From: Brytella acorum
Lineage (GTDB): Bacteria; Pseudomonadota; Alphaproteobacteria; Acetobacterales; Acetobacteraceae
DNA: 47,623 bases
Assembly (NCBI RefSeq): GCF_029309905.1
Contig: NZ_JARBJP010000013.1
Span: 1 to 47,623, forward strand
Direction of reading: 5' to 3'
Shown here: one piece after another, positions 8,943-18,597 of the stretch
Numbering within the stretch: position 1 is the first letter of the stretch
Layout: the number at the start of each line of letters is the position of its first letter
Position numbers and translations under genes: made by a program
Notes under the pieces: generated by a model
What the model saw: only the letters and a program-made list of their open reading frames with translations
Told to the model about the DNA's origin: nothing
The model's database searches: none

Positions 8943-9836
8943 TTATTTCCTGTAGCGTAGAGCTTCCACAATCAAACGGAAGGCCGCAGACGATTGGCGG
9001 CGGCTTGGGTAATAGAGATGATATCCGGGAAAAGCCGGGCACCAGTCTTCCAAAACACGTATCAAACGCCCCTCCTCCAGATATGCCGCTATCTGGTCTT
9101 CCATAACACAGGCCAGACCAAAACCATCCAGCGCCGCCTGACGGATCATTGGCACATTATTGAACGTTAGTTGTCCATCCACACGCACACGCAGCGCCCG
9201 TTTCCCCTTTTCCAGCTCCCACGCATAAACACCGCCAGAGGTCGGAAGACGCAGATTGATACAGGTATGCTGGGATAAGTCCTGTGGTTTTCTTGGGATA
9301 GGATGCCGCTCAAAATAGGACGGTGTCCCGACGACGGCCATACGCAAAGGAGGTCCGATAGGAACCGCAATCATGTCGCGGGCAATTGTTTCCTCAAGGC
9401 GTACCCCGGCATCAAAACGTTCGGCAACAATATCGGTTAGACTGGCATCGATCGCCAGTTCAACATGCAAATCCGGATAATTGGGCAGAATTTTAGCAAG
9501 TGCTGGCCACAGCAGCGTCTTGGCGGCATGTTCGGAAGTCGTAATCCGGACTGTGCCTGATGGTCTCTCAGAAAGTTCGCTGAGGGAGGAAATTTCACCA
9601 CTGATTGTGTCGAGCGCTGGCACAAGTGTTGTTAACAGACGTTCGCCCGCTTCCGTCGGGGCAACCCGGCGGGTCGTGCGTGTAAGAAGCCTGACATTCA
9701 GACGAGTTTCCAGTCGACGGATCGTATGGCTCAACGTGGATTGGGACGTACCAAGTTTCGCAGCTGCCCGTGTAAAACTCTGTTCTTCCGCGACCACCAT
9801 GAACGCATTGAGATCGACCAGTTCCTCGCGACGCAT
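8943..9836 (-). CDS. LysR-family transcriptional regulator
   Basis: 297 residues. The winged helix-turn-helix is at residues 5-62 (SFTRAAAKLGTSQSTLSHTI, then RRLETRLNVRLLTRTTRRV), followed by a full effector-binding domain ending GYHLYYPSRRQSSAAFRLIV. It is very similar in plan to the LysR gene at 2714-3604. It is transcribed divergently from the cupin remnant at 9966 across a 129-base gap, the usual arrangement of a LysR gene and its target. It is convergent with the RibD-C remnant. It could also act on the exporter/dehydrogenase/reductase block further right, whose intergenic regions share a TTCATGAA motif, but that is a guess. Confidence 0.93.
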   Translation of the reverse strand: MRREELVDLNAFMVVAEEQSFTRAAAKLGTSQSTLSHTIRRLETRLNVRLLTRTTRRVAPTEAGERLLTTLVPALDTISGEISSLSELSERPSGTVRITTSEHAAKTLLWPALAKILPNYPDLHVELAIDASLTDIVAERFDAGVRLEETIARDMIAVPIGPPLRMAVVGTPSYFERHPIPRKPQDLSQHTCINLRLPTSGGVYAWELEKGKRALRVRVDGQLTFNNVPMIRQAALDGFGLACVMEDQIAAYLEEGRLIRVLEDWCPAFPGYHLYYPSRRQSSAAFRLIVEALRYRK

Positions 9837-9965
9837 TTATGAACTCCAAGCATAAGATCAAGCTGATCATAGCATCTAATCATGGAAATGACCTCATGCT
9901 TTGATGTCTGATGAACCTATTGGGTGGTGTTTTGCCCGTTAGGCACTCTTTGAAGGAGACTATGT

Positions 9966-10355
9966 ATGGATATCCGTCGTCCTGGTTTCAAACCCTCCGT
10001 TAAAGGATCGGCCGAATGGTTTACCGGCGCTGTCCGGGTCGATGCGCCCTTTTCTGGTAGTGGTGCGCTTGCCTGCGCGACCGTCACTTTTGAGCCGGGC
10101 GCACGCACGGCCTAGCACACACACCCGCTCGGCCAGACTCTCCTCATCACTGAAGGCTTCGGCTGGGTTCAGCGTGAGGGCGGACCAATCGAAGATGTGC
10201 ACCCCGGTGATATCGTCTGGTTTGAACCTGAGGAGAAGCATTGGCATGGTGCATCGCCAGAATGTGCTATGACCCATATCGCCATCACTGAAGCGAAAGA
10301 CGGTAAATCTGTGGACTGTATGGAGTATGTCAGCAACGAACAGTATCGCCGCTGA
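9966..10355 (+). pseudogene. Cupin-domain protein with an in-frame amber codon
   Basis: The frame from ATG 9966 (AAGGAG nine bases before it) to TGA 10353-10355 encodes a 129-codon cupin broken once by TAG at 10113-10115. The stop stands exactly where the conserved Trp of the first cupin motif belongs (GARTA[13 protein letters not shown]), so TGG has become TAG. The rest is well preserved: [12 protein letters not shown], then [17 protein letters not shown] with the second metal-ligand motif. Relatives are small metal-binding cupins encoded beside carboxymuconolactone decarboxylases and oxidoreductases. The LysR gene is divergent from it. Confidence 0.85.
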
Positions 10356-10528
10356 AGTCCTAAAGGCATAAGACCTCGACCTGTACTGCAATCGGAAAAT
10401 TCTATTGGGGAGTGGGGCAGTCATGACTATTACAGAACCCAGCACATTCCACTGGCAAACAGCGTATGGAAGCCATTGGGCCTGATTTCGGCGACAGCAT
10501 TTTCTCTAAGTCCGGCGCCAAATGGCAA

Positions 10529-11770
10529 TCATGCAATCTGCGAATGTGTTTTTGAAGGAGAAAGCGCGCACAGAAAACTGCCAACTCCTGTTAATGCGAC
10601 CACCCAGCCCATAGGCCATGGAGTACCATCGGCAAAAAACCCGATCAGGCCGGAGCCAAGTATGCCGCTCCCATATTGCGCCGCACCCACAAATGCTGAA
10701 ACCGACCCTGATCGTGCGGGAGAAACGTTAAGAGCGCCAGAAATCGAATTGGCAACAATAAAACCGGTCGCCGAGGCAAAGATGAAAAGTGGAACAATCA
10801 GTCCCCATAATCCTCCGTAGCCGCCCCACGCCGCGAGGGCTACCAGTATGCCTGCTGCGGCAGCCTGAAACGTTCCGAACCGGAGCATGCGATCACTGCC
10901 GATCCTGTGCGCCAGTCTGGCATTGAGCATGTTCGTTGCCATAATTCCAAGAATACCGGCACCGAACAGCAGACCATAATAACGCGGCGGCACATGATAG
11001 AAAGAAATATAGGCGAACGGCGTTCCCGCGACATAGGCGAACATCCCGCTATAAAAAAATGCTCCCGCACCCGTATAAGCCAGAAGACGTGGGGTCGTCA
11101 GAAGTTCGGCGTAGCGCAGGAATGCGCGCGAGAGTGGTTCGTGGTGACGTCTGGTAGGCGGCAGTGTCTCAGGCAGAGTGAAAATCGCTACAAGCGTGGC
11201 AATGCCGACAAAAGCCAGCACGCCAAAGACCGCCCGCCAGCCACCGATCGACAGGATCTGCGCCCCCACGATTGGTCCAAGTAGCGGAGCAATGGCCATA
11301 ACGGTAATCAGCGTTGACAACATGCGGACTGCGTGATGGCCTTCATACAGGTCCCGCACCATCGCACGGGACAGCACCACCCCTGCGGAGGCCCCCAGAG
11401 CCTGAACAACCCGCCATACGATCAGACTGCCGATACTTCCGGCCCAAGCACACAGGACAGAACCGATGATGAAGATCACGATCCCGGTCGCAACCGGCAC
11501 ACGCCGCCCGTAACGGTCACTCACAGGCCCCCAGAAGAGCTGCCCAAGGCTGAACCCGACCAGATAGCCGGACACGGTCCACTCGACTGCTCCGGGAGAG
11601 GCCAGCAGTGCCTGCCCCATGGCAGGCATGGTCGGCAGGTAAATGTCTGTCGAGATCGATGCAAAGCCCATCAGAAGGCTCAACACCCCCAGAGTCCACC
11701 AGCGAGCCTCACGACTGGACCTGCATTCTGGTGCGGTGATGCTGGCCTTTACAGGCACACTCTTGCTCAA
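10529..11770 (-). CDS. Bcr/CflA-type MFS drug exporter
   Basis: 413 residues with 12 predicted membrane helices. The DHA1 signatures are visible: TDIYLPTMPAM in helix 1, SGYLVGFSLGQLFWGPVSDR with the conserved RYGRR after helix 2, and RVVQALGASAGVVLSRAMVR in helix 4. This is the Bcr/CflA subfamily, proton-driven exporters of drugs or small metabolites in the inner membrane. It lies 102 bases downstream of the alcohol dehydrogenase on the same strand. A TTCATGAA palindrome at 11792-11799 sits just upstream of the start, suggesting its own regulated promoter. Confidence 0.92.
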   Translation of the reverse strand: MSKSVPVKASITAPECRSSREARWWTLGVLSLLMGFASISTDIYLPTMPAMGQALLASPGAVEWTVSGYLVGFSLGQLFWGPVSDRYGRRVPVATGIVIFIIGSVLCAWAGSIGSLIVWRVVQALGASAGVVLSRAMVRDLYEGHHAVRMLSTLITVMAIAPLLGPIVGAQILSIGGWRAVFGVLAFVGIATLVAIFTLPETLPPTRRHHEPLSRAFLRYAELLTTPRLLAYTGAGAFFYSGMFAYVAGTPFAYISFYHVPPRYYGLLFGAGILGIMATNMLNARLAHRIGSDRMLRFGTFQAAAAGILVALAAWGGYGGLWGLIVPLFIFASATGFIVANSISGALNVSPARSGSVSAFVGAAQYGSGILGSGLIGFFADGTPWPMGWVVALTGVGSFLCALSPSKTHSQIA

Positions 11771-11791
11771 GGTCAGGATACGTTCCGTTTA

Positions 11792-11799
11792 TTCATGAA
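11792..11799. promoter_or_regulatory. Candidate operator TTCATGAA upstream of the exporter
   Basis: The palindrome ATTCATGAAT lies about 20 bases before the exporter start. The same 8-base core occurs twice more in the divergent region at 13102 and 13143. No bound regulator can be assigned from sequence. Confidence 0.35.
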
Positions 11800-11872
11800 T
11801 GACTGGGGCGAACTGGCAAAGCATCCCTTGCTCCAGTTCTGGTTTGGCTGAAGATAAAGGCGTTTTCGTCGA

Positions 11873-12922
11873 TCAGTTCAGCGTCGACATATCAACGACG
11901 AAGCGATAGCGCACATCATTGCGCTCCAGCCGTTCAAGCGCTGTATTGATCTCATCTGCGCGGATAAGTTCAATATCGGCAGTAATCTGATGTTCTGCGC
12001 AGAATTCCAGCATTTCCTGCGTCTCCGCGATACCACCGATGTTGGAGCCAGAAAAACTGCGGCGTCCCACGACGACATTGAACGCACCAACTTCTAGCGG
12101 TTCGGGAGGAAGGCCTACAAGCACCATGCTCCCATCAATCGCGAGCAACTGGAGATACATGTTAACATCGTGCTTCGCGGAGACCGTGTCGAGCAGCATA
12201 TCGACCTTGGACGCAAAACGTTTCATTTGCTCGGGATCAGTCGAGAGAACTGCATCATGAGCCCCCAGCCTTCTGGCGTCCTCCATTTTTTCTGGTGATG
12301 TCGTGAACACCACGACATGCGCCCCCATTGCTCTGGCGATCCTGATGGCAACATGCCCCAAGCCGCCGATCCCTATGATGCCAACAACCTTGCCGGCTCC
12401 CGCGTTCCAGTGTTTCAGCGGGGAATACACCGTAATCCCCGCACAGAGCAGCGGGGCCGCAGCGGCAGGGGCCAGTGTATCGGGCATACGCAAGGTATAG
12501 TACTCCTTGCATACATAGCTTTGCGAAAAGCCCCCATATGTCATCCCGCCAAGGTATTTGTCGGGGGAGTTGAAAGAGAATGTCACGCCCGCTTCACAGA
12601 ACTGTTCCAGATCGTGTCGGCAGGGAGAGCACGTACCACATGAATCCACAATGCAGCCAACTGCTGCCATGTCACCGACCTTGAAGCGTGTGACCGCGCT
12701 GCCGATGCCCGTAACGCGTCCGACAATCTCGTGTCCCGGCACCAGAGGATAGTGCGCCATCCCGAAATCATTCTTGATCTGATGAAGATCAGAATGACAG
12801 ATCCCACAATAAAGTATCTCTATCCTGACATCATCCGGAAGCAGATCCCGACGTGCGATCTGCATGACCGCGAGCGGTTGATCCGCAGCCTGTGTGCCAA
12901 CGGCCTTGACGGAAGTGGTCAT
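11873..12922 (-). CDS. Zinc-dependent alcohol dehydrogenase (YahK/cinnamyl-alcohol type)
   Basis: 349 residues of the medium-chain dehydrogenase family. The catalytic zinc site is set by CGICHSDLHQIKNDFG and PGHEIVGRV near residues 37-70. The structural zinc loop has four Cys in CIVDSCGTCSPCRHDLEQFC. The Rossmann motif is GIIGIGGLGHVAIRIARAMG, and the second glycine-rich region SFSGSNIGG is typical of the YahK/CAD group, which prefers NADP(H) and reduces aldehydes to alcohols. It probably acts in the cytoplasm on aliphatic or aromatic aldehydes. It is divergent from the aldo/keto reductase at 13290 and upstream of the Bcr/CflA exporter. Confidence 0.94.
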   Translation of the reverse strand: MTTSVKAVGTQAADQPLAVMQIARRDLLPDDVRIEILYCGICHSDLHQIKNDFGMAHYPLVPGHEIVGRVTGIGSAVTRFKVGDMAAVGCIVDSCGTCSPCRHDLEQFCEAGVTFSFNSPDKYLGGMTYGGFSQSYVCKEYYTLRMPDTLAPAAAAPLLCAGITVYSPLKHWNAGAGKVVGIIGIGGLGHVAIRIARAMGAHVVVFTTSPEKMEDARRLGAHDAVLSTDPEQMKRFASKVDMLLDTVSAKHDVNMYLQLLAIDGSMVLVGLPPEPLEVGAFNVVVGRRSFSGSNIGGIAETQEMLEFCAEHQITADIELIRADEINTALERLERNDVRYRFVVDMSTLN

Positions 12923-13289
12923 CGGAATCCTCGCGCGTTATTTCTATGACTATCCGACCGGATGGTGCTGGCAGGGCGACAGAAAGCCAGAAAAACCGGC
13001 TTTAGGCTTCCGCCTCACATGTACTGGTCGCATCATCATTGGTAATCGGCGATGGGCGGCCCGGACAAGACGGTATAATCAGATTGCCGTTATATCCATA
13101 ATTCATGAATTGCAGTGCCCGCGCTCCCAGACAACACCGGCATTCATGAACCCCTGACATGAGGCCATGCAAAATCAGGCGACTAATCGCATCCCGCCAG
13201 AACATGTATCATTTTCCATCGACCTGAAGTTGCTCGAACTTGCAAAGCGTTACTCGGTCGCCCTGAGCATCAGAGATAGGGGAATTAAG
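12923..13289. promoter_or_regulatory. Divergent regulatory region with two TTCATGAA copies
   Basis: 367 bases between the alcohol dehydrogenase (minus) and the aldo/keto reductase (plus). The perfect 12-base palindrome AATTCATGAATT is at 13100-13111 and a second TTCATGAA is at 13143-13150, 41 bases apart from start to start, about four helical turns. A short inverted repeat AAAGCC/GGCTTT is near 12984-13005. The region probably contains both promoters and an operator. Confidence 0.5.
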
Positions 13290-14273
13290 ATGGATTATGT
13301 ACGCCTTGGTGAATCCGGCCTGAAAGTCAGCCCCCTTACTCTAGGGTGCATGAGCTTCGGAAGCGGTGGTTTTTCCGGCGGATGGTCACTCAGTGAGACA
13401 GACGCTGAACCGATCTTCCGGCTCGCGCTGGATCTCGGAATCACTTTCTGGGACACAGCAAACGTCTATGGCAAGGGAACGTCCGAAGAAATTACCGGCA
13501 GGATGCTCGCCAGACTGGCACGGCGCGACGACATTGTGCTGGCGACCAAGCTCTTCGGCCCGATGAACGATGGCCCTGGTGGCGCCGGCCTGTCGCGCAA
13601 GGCAGTGATGGAGCAGATCGACGCGTCATTAAAGCGCCTCGGCACGGACTACATTGATCTCTATCAGATTCATCGTTTTGACCCGAACACCCCGGTCGAA
13701 GAGACGATGGAAGCGCTTCATGACATCGTAAAGGCGGGGAAAGTTCGCTACATCGGTGCTTCGTCCATGTGGGCATGGCAGTTTTCGAAAATGCAATATG
13801 CTGCCAACCTCAATGGCTGGACGCGCTTCATCTCGATGCAGCACCAGTATAACCTGGTTCAGAGAGAGGAGGAACGCGAGATGTTCCCTCTCATTACGGA
13901 TCAGAGCGTGGGCTCAATGCCCTGGAGTCCGCTTGCAGCCGGTCTGCTCACCAGACCCTGGGGCGAGAAAAGCACAACGCGGGCCAAGGATAATCCGGTC
14001 ACGGATTTTGCCGGACGCCCGCTTTTTCTTGAAAGTGACAAGGCCATCATCGATGCCCTCCAGAAGATCGCTGGCGTCCATGGCGTGTCGATGGCAACCG
14101 TTGCGATGGCCTGGGTGTTCCACAACCCACGCGTCACCTCACCAATCATCGGTGCGACCAAGCCTAAACATCTTGAAGATGCGGTCGCGGCACTTGAGAT
14201 CAAGCTGACCGATGAAGAGGTCGCCGAACTGGAAGCACCCTATACACCGAGACTACCGACCTACTTTGTCTAA
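13290..14273 (+). CDS. Aldo/keto reductase
   Basis: 327 residues from the ATG at 13290, chosen because AGGGGAA lies just before it and the protein then opens with the family start MDYVRLGESGLKVSPLTLG; the longer in-frame extension to 13167 adds nothing recognisable. AKR barrel signatures: FWDTANVYGKGTSEEI (the catalytic Asp and Tyr), the catalytic Lys in VLATKLFG, and YIDLYQIHRFD (the His). The tail has PIIGATKPKHLEDAV for NADPH binding. It reduces aldehydes or ketones in the cytoplasm. It is the first of two adjacent aldo/keto reductase genes, and divergent from the zinc dehydrogenase. Confidence 0.95.
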   Translation: MDYVRLGESGLKVSPLTLGCMSFGSGGFSGGWSLSETDAEPIFRLALDLGITFWDTANVYGKGTSEEITGRMLARLARRDDIVLATKLFGPMNDGPGGAGLSRKAVMEQIDASLKRLGTDYIDLYQIHRFDPNTPVEETMEALHDIVKAGKVRYIGASSMWAWQFSKMQYAANLNGWTRFISMQHQYNLVQREEEREMFPLITDQSVGSMPWSPLAAGLLTRPWGEKSTTRAKDNPVTDFAGRPLFLESDKAIIDALQKIAGVHGVSMATVAMAWVFHNPRVTSPIIGATKPKHLEDAVAALEIKLTDEEVAELEAPYTPRLPTYFV

Positions 14274-14292
14274 ATACTCGACAACTACATAA

Positions 14293-15306
<1,014 letters not shown>

Positions 15307-15364
15307 CAGGTATTGCCGACGGCGGTCTTGAGTATCGCCGTCTTACATAATAACGGGCGAGCAA

Positions 15365-16165
15365 ATGACTGGAACCAGGCTGAACATTCTTGTCGTTGGT
15401 GCGACCGGGAGCATAGGACGGCATGTTGTAGACGTGGCGCGAGAAGAGGGGCATGGCGTACGCGCCCTTGTGCGAGACCCTTCCAGAGGGCGAACGCTTC
15501 TGCCCGGAACTGAGCTTGCAAGCGGCGACCTTACCCAGGCGAAGACGCTGATTGCCGCTGTACAAGGAATTGATGCAGTTATCTTCACTCATGGCTCCAA
15601 TGGCGGCAAGGAAGCAAACGAGGCCGTTGATTATGGAGGGGTTCGTAACATCCTTGCCGCCCTAGGCCCCTGTCAGGCACGGATCTCGCTCATGACATCC
15701 ATTGGTGTGACAGAGCGAAATGGGCCATACAACCAGCGAACGGAAGCCCATGACTGGAAGCGCCGTTCGGAACGGCTGGTCCGGGCCAGTAGCTTGCCCT
15801 ACACAATCGTTCGGCCCGGCTGGTTTGATTACAACAAGTCTGACGAGCACCGATTGGTTCTCTTGCAGGGAGATCGAAAGTATTCTGGAACACCAGACGA
15901 TGGCGTGATCGCCCGCCGACAGATTGCCGAGGTTCTGGTGCATGCGCTGACATCAGTATCCGCTGCGGGAAAAACATTTGAACTCATTGCCGAACGTGGC
16001 AAGTCTCAGAATGATTGGGACGCCCTTTTTGCACCGTTGAAAAAGGACGGTTCTGGCGCACTCGATGGAATTGCGGATGAAGACAACATGCCTCACGCAG
16101 ATGAGCCTAATCGCGTGAAAACTGATCTTGAGGCAGAACGCGCACCTCGTAAGACTACCTTTTAA
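15365..16165 (+). CDS. NAD(P)-binding atypical short-chain dehydrogenase
   Basis: 266 residues. The Rossmann start is ILVVGATGSIGRHVVDVARE with the GATGxxG pattern of atypical SDR/NmrA-like proteins, followed by VRALVRDPSR for dinucleotide binding. There is no Tyr-x3-Lys active site of classical SDRs. TSIGVTERNGPYN and PYTIVRPGWFDYN match the YwnB/SDR_a5 group, thought to act as NAD(P)H-dependent reductases or redox sensors. The last 60 residues are hydrophilic and look like an added tail. It follows the second aldo/keto reductase by 58 bases on the same strand. Confidence 0.88.
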   Translation: MTGTRLNILVVGATGSIGRHVVDVAREEGHGVRALVRDPSRGRTLLPGTELASGDLTQAKTLIAAVQGIDAVIFTHGSNGGKEANEAVDYGGVRNILAALGPCQARISLMTSIGVTERNGPYNQRTEAHDWKRRSERLVRASSLPYTIVRPGWFDYNKSDEHRLVLLQGDRKYSGTPDDGVIARRQIAEVLVHALTSVSAAGKTFELIAERGKSQNDWDALFAPLKKDGSGALDGIADEDNMPHADEPNRVKTDLEAERAPRKTTF

Positions 16166-16246
16166 CAGCATTCAGCGAACCCGCACGCTCGGTAGCACAA
16201 CGCGTGCAGGACTGTCTGTGACCTTGCCCCCTGAAATGCCCTCGCA

Positions 16247-16955
16247 TCGAAGTAAGGTCTGTCCACTAGAGACAGACGATGAAGAAAGCGCGATTTACGC
16301 AGGACCAGATTATCGGGGTCCTGAAAGAGCATCAGACGGGCGCTACGGCTGCGGATCTGTGCCCCAAGCACGGGATCAGTGACGCGACCGTCTACACCTA
16401 GCGGTCGAACTACGACGGGATGGAGGTGTCGGAAGCGCGGCGGCTCAAGGCTCTGGAAAAAGAGAACGCGAAGCTGAAGCGGCTTCTGGCGGAGAGCGTG
16501 ATGGCCGTCTCGACACTGAAGGAACTACTGGCAAAAAAACTCGTGACGCCCGGTTTGCGGCGGGAAGCCGTGACCTGGGCGATCCGGGAGAAAGAGTATT
16601 CGCAGCGACGGGCTATGCCGGCTCATTGGCATGGCCCCGAAGACCTGGCGCCATGCGTCACGCCGCCCGGATGATGCCGCAGCGCGTGGGCAGCTGCGCG
16701 AACTGACTCAGGATCGACGGCGATTTGGCTACCGGCGGGTGCATAACCTGCTCGACCGAGAAGGGATCGCTATGAACCACAAGAGGCTGTTTTGGCTGTA
16801 CTGCGAGGAGGGTCTGTCCGTCCGCAAGCGGGGCGATCGGTAACGGACGCTGGGCACACGCTCGCCGATGATGCTGCCCGACGGGCAGAACCAGCGCTCG
16901 AGCCTGGACTGCATGCTGGGCGCGTTGAGCAACGGATCAGTGTCATAGTGGCTTC
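16247..16955 (+). mobile_element. Degenerate IS3-family element (IS407-like group)
   Basis: The left end and the beginning of the first reading frame start MKKARFTQDQIIGVLKEHQ at ATG 16279, the OrfA helix-turn-helix of IS3-family transposases. The frame is cut by TAG at 16399-16401 where the conserved Trp of YTWR belongs, then continues in frame through a leucine-zipper-like stretch (RLKALEKENAKLKRLLAESV). OrfB follows with a frameshift near 16615 (MAPKTWRHASRRPDD continues elsewhere) and a TAA within KRGDR-stop-RTLGTR, and ends after SSLD, losing the rest of the DDE domain. A perfect 7-bp inverted repeat at 16257-16277 lies just before the OrfA start. Not functional. A second, more diverged left end of the same element is at 26075. 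Confidence 0.88.
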
Positions 16956-17543
16956 GCGAACTCGTCACGCAGACGTGAAAACCGACAAAATTGCGCCTGA
17001 ATTCCTTTTCGTTTGTTTCCTATGTGTTTCCTGGGGGGGTGATTTGGGCACAAAAAAACCCGCTTGGTGAGGGCGGATTTATCGTGCCCTATCAAGGGCT
17101 TAGTTTGTGGTTGCGGGGGAAGACAACCAACGATACTTGCGATTGGTAGACCGTGAGATACCCCGCATCGCGGCATGAGAGAGTAACCCTGCCAGAGCAC
17201 ATGGGCACATCCAACTAGGATCCTTGTTATAAGCAAGCCGCCTCATATGCGATCCTGTATCATGGTCAATATATGAGGCTACTTTCTTCACTGACGCCTT
17301 CGATCCGTCTGCACTGATTACGGTGTGTACACCACACAGGAGGAACTGGCTCCCCTTGAAAAGCCAGAATCACCCTCCTGCGTTCGTGCGAAGGATTTTA
17401 AACATTGTATCGGACCCTCTCGGGCCGGAAATATGACCCGCCCGAAGCGTCGGATCATTGATTTTTGAAATGGGGCCAACTAGGTTAATGGTTCTGAAGC
17501 ATGCTTAGCGGGCTTCGGCCCAGGTATTTGGAAATCGGCTGGT
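16956..17543. other. Gene-free stretch with degenerate terminator and tRNA-end-like motif
   Basis: 588 bases with no supported gene. A run of seven A followed by CCGC...GCGG and ATTT at 17052-17080 looks like a weakened terminator. The small inverted repeat GCCCT/AGGGC follows at 17085-17098. TGGTTGCGGG lies at 17108-17117, the same pattern (hairpin, then TGGTTGCGG) as at 26343-26398 on the far side of the restriction island. No intact tRNA can be folded here. Confidence 0.4.
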
Positions 17544-17798
17544 TTACGAGGCCAGTCGGTTTTCCATCCAGCTTGCCTTAGGAGTCAGATACGGCCCCCT
17601 AGGCGGAAGCTCATCAGGACTGGCCGGCGGAACTTCAGGAAACCGCCTCCCATCCTTTACCTCAGCGATCCGCCCCTGATTGAGGCCGAAGAACGCTGCG
17701 ATGTCGTGGTGCCGATCGCCCCGCTCCACCATTCCCCGAATAAGCGCCACATCGCGCTCTGTGATTGTGAGGCCGCTCGGCCTCGCACGCAGTGTCAT
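17544..17798 (-). CDS. Small helix-turn-helix protein
   Basis: 84 residues. Residues about 13-50 (TITERDVALIRGMVERGDRH, then DIAAFFGLNQGRIAEVKDGRR) form a homeodomain-like helix-turn-helix of a kind widespread in alphaproteobacteria as a short DNA-binding protein; the function is not established. The C-terminal 35 residues are proline-rich and unstructured in appearance. It is transcribed away from the restriction-modification operon, whose promoter 130 bases to the right has two dyad elements, so it is a reasonable but unproven candidate for the operon's regulator. It is unlike the Xre-type C proteins of type II systems. Confidence 0.7.
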   Translation of the reverse strand: MTLRARPSGLTITERDVALIRGMVERGDRHHDIAAFFGLNQGRIAEVKDGRRFPEVPPASPDELPPRGPYLTPKASWMENRLAS

Positions 17799-17897
17799 AT
17801 GCTTCTCCTATATTTCTAAAGTCAGACTCTGGCCTGACACCCCGTATGTGAAAAAAAATCGGTGGGAAGTCAAGGTTAAATTTAATTATTACGATCC

Positions 17898-17951
17898 GTA
17901 GCATGTTACGATTTTATATCCCTTGACGTTGTAGCTTGCTACGGATATCAC
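17898..17951 (+). promoter_or_regulatory. Promoter of the type I operon with two dyad elements
   Basis: TTGACG (17923-17928) and TATCAC (17946-17951) are separated by 17 bases, a good sigma-70 spacing. Two dyads, GTAGC-AT-GTTAC (17898-17909) and GTAGC-TT-GCTAC (17931-17942), lie 33 bases apart from start to start. The second falls inside the promoter spacer, where a bound protein would block polymerase. The predicted transcription start coincides with the ATG at 17958. Confidence 0.5.
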
Positions 17952-17957
17952 TTTCAT

Positions 17958-18590
17958 ATGAAAGATCGAAAGAAAACTGTCTCCCTATGTCGCTCCAGCG
18001 CACGCCTTTTGGATGTCGCGGAGGTTTTTGCGGGCGTTGGTGTGTCGCGCGAGGAAAAGGTAGTCCGCTCGGGTAAAAGACTGCCGGTTATCGGAGTGCG
18101 TGACTTTCAAGATGGCGCTGTAGCCGCACGAGAAGCGCTAGACACAGTAGGTTTTTCGTCCCCCGCCAAAGCCGCGACCTATGCGGTGCAGGTCGACGAC
18201 GTTCTCGTCACGGGGCGCGGCACGCTGCTAAAATTCGGCCTCGTAGGTGATGAGACCGCAGGGGCTATCGCCAGCGCAAACATCATTGTCGTGCGGCCCG
18301 GCCCTGATGTGGCGGGCGGTGCCCTGTTTGCAATCCTGTCCAGCGATGTGTTTCGCCCAAAGATCGAGGTCCTACGAAGAGGGGCGACGACGCTGCTGTC
18401 CCTGTCGCCGAAAGACCTTGCCAAGCTCGAAATCAATCTGCCGTCGCGGAACGAACAGGAGCGCATAGCCGCCCTCGTTAAGAACGCGCAAATCGCCTAC
18501 CGCACCGCCCTGGAGGCTGCCGAAATCCGCCGCTCACTCGCGCGGCGTCTGATTGACGCTCGTCTATTTGGCGACAACCAGAACAATTGA
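17958..18590 (+). CDS. Half-size type I restriction specificity subunit (HsdS-like)
   Basis: 210 residues, about half of a normal HsdS. It has one target-recognition domain (residues about 20-165, with LPVIGVRDFQDG and ATYAVQVDDVLVTGRGT) and one conserved dimerisation helix (NEQERIAALVKNAQIAYRTA onward). Full HsdS proteins have two such halves; single halves are known to pair as homodimers in some systems or to swap specificity. The gene stops seven bases before hsdM. There is no Shine-Dalgarno and the ATG sits at the predicted transcription start, so the mRNA may be leaderless. Its coexistence with the complete hsdS at 20114 in the same operon is unusual. Confidence 0.8.
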   Translation: MKDRKKTVSLCRSSARLLDVAEVFAGVGVSREEKVVRSGKRLPVIGVRDFQDGAVAAREALDTVGFSSPAKAATYAVQVDDVLVTGRGTLLKFGLVGDETAGAIASANIIVVRPGPDVAGGALFAILSSDVFRPKIEVLRRGATTLLSLSPKDLAKLEINLPSRNEQERIAALVKNAQIAYRTALEAAEIRRSLARRLIDARLFGDNQNN

Positions 18591-18597
18591 GGAAAAC

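Noticed and set aside
3688-11806. 14-base match TCATGAATGACTGG at 3688 and 11793
   Set aside because: A match of this length between two places is expected by chance in a window of this size, and the flanks do not align.
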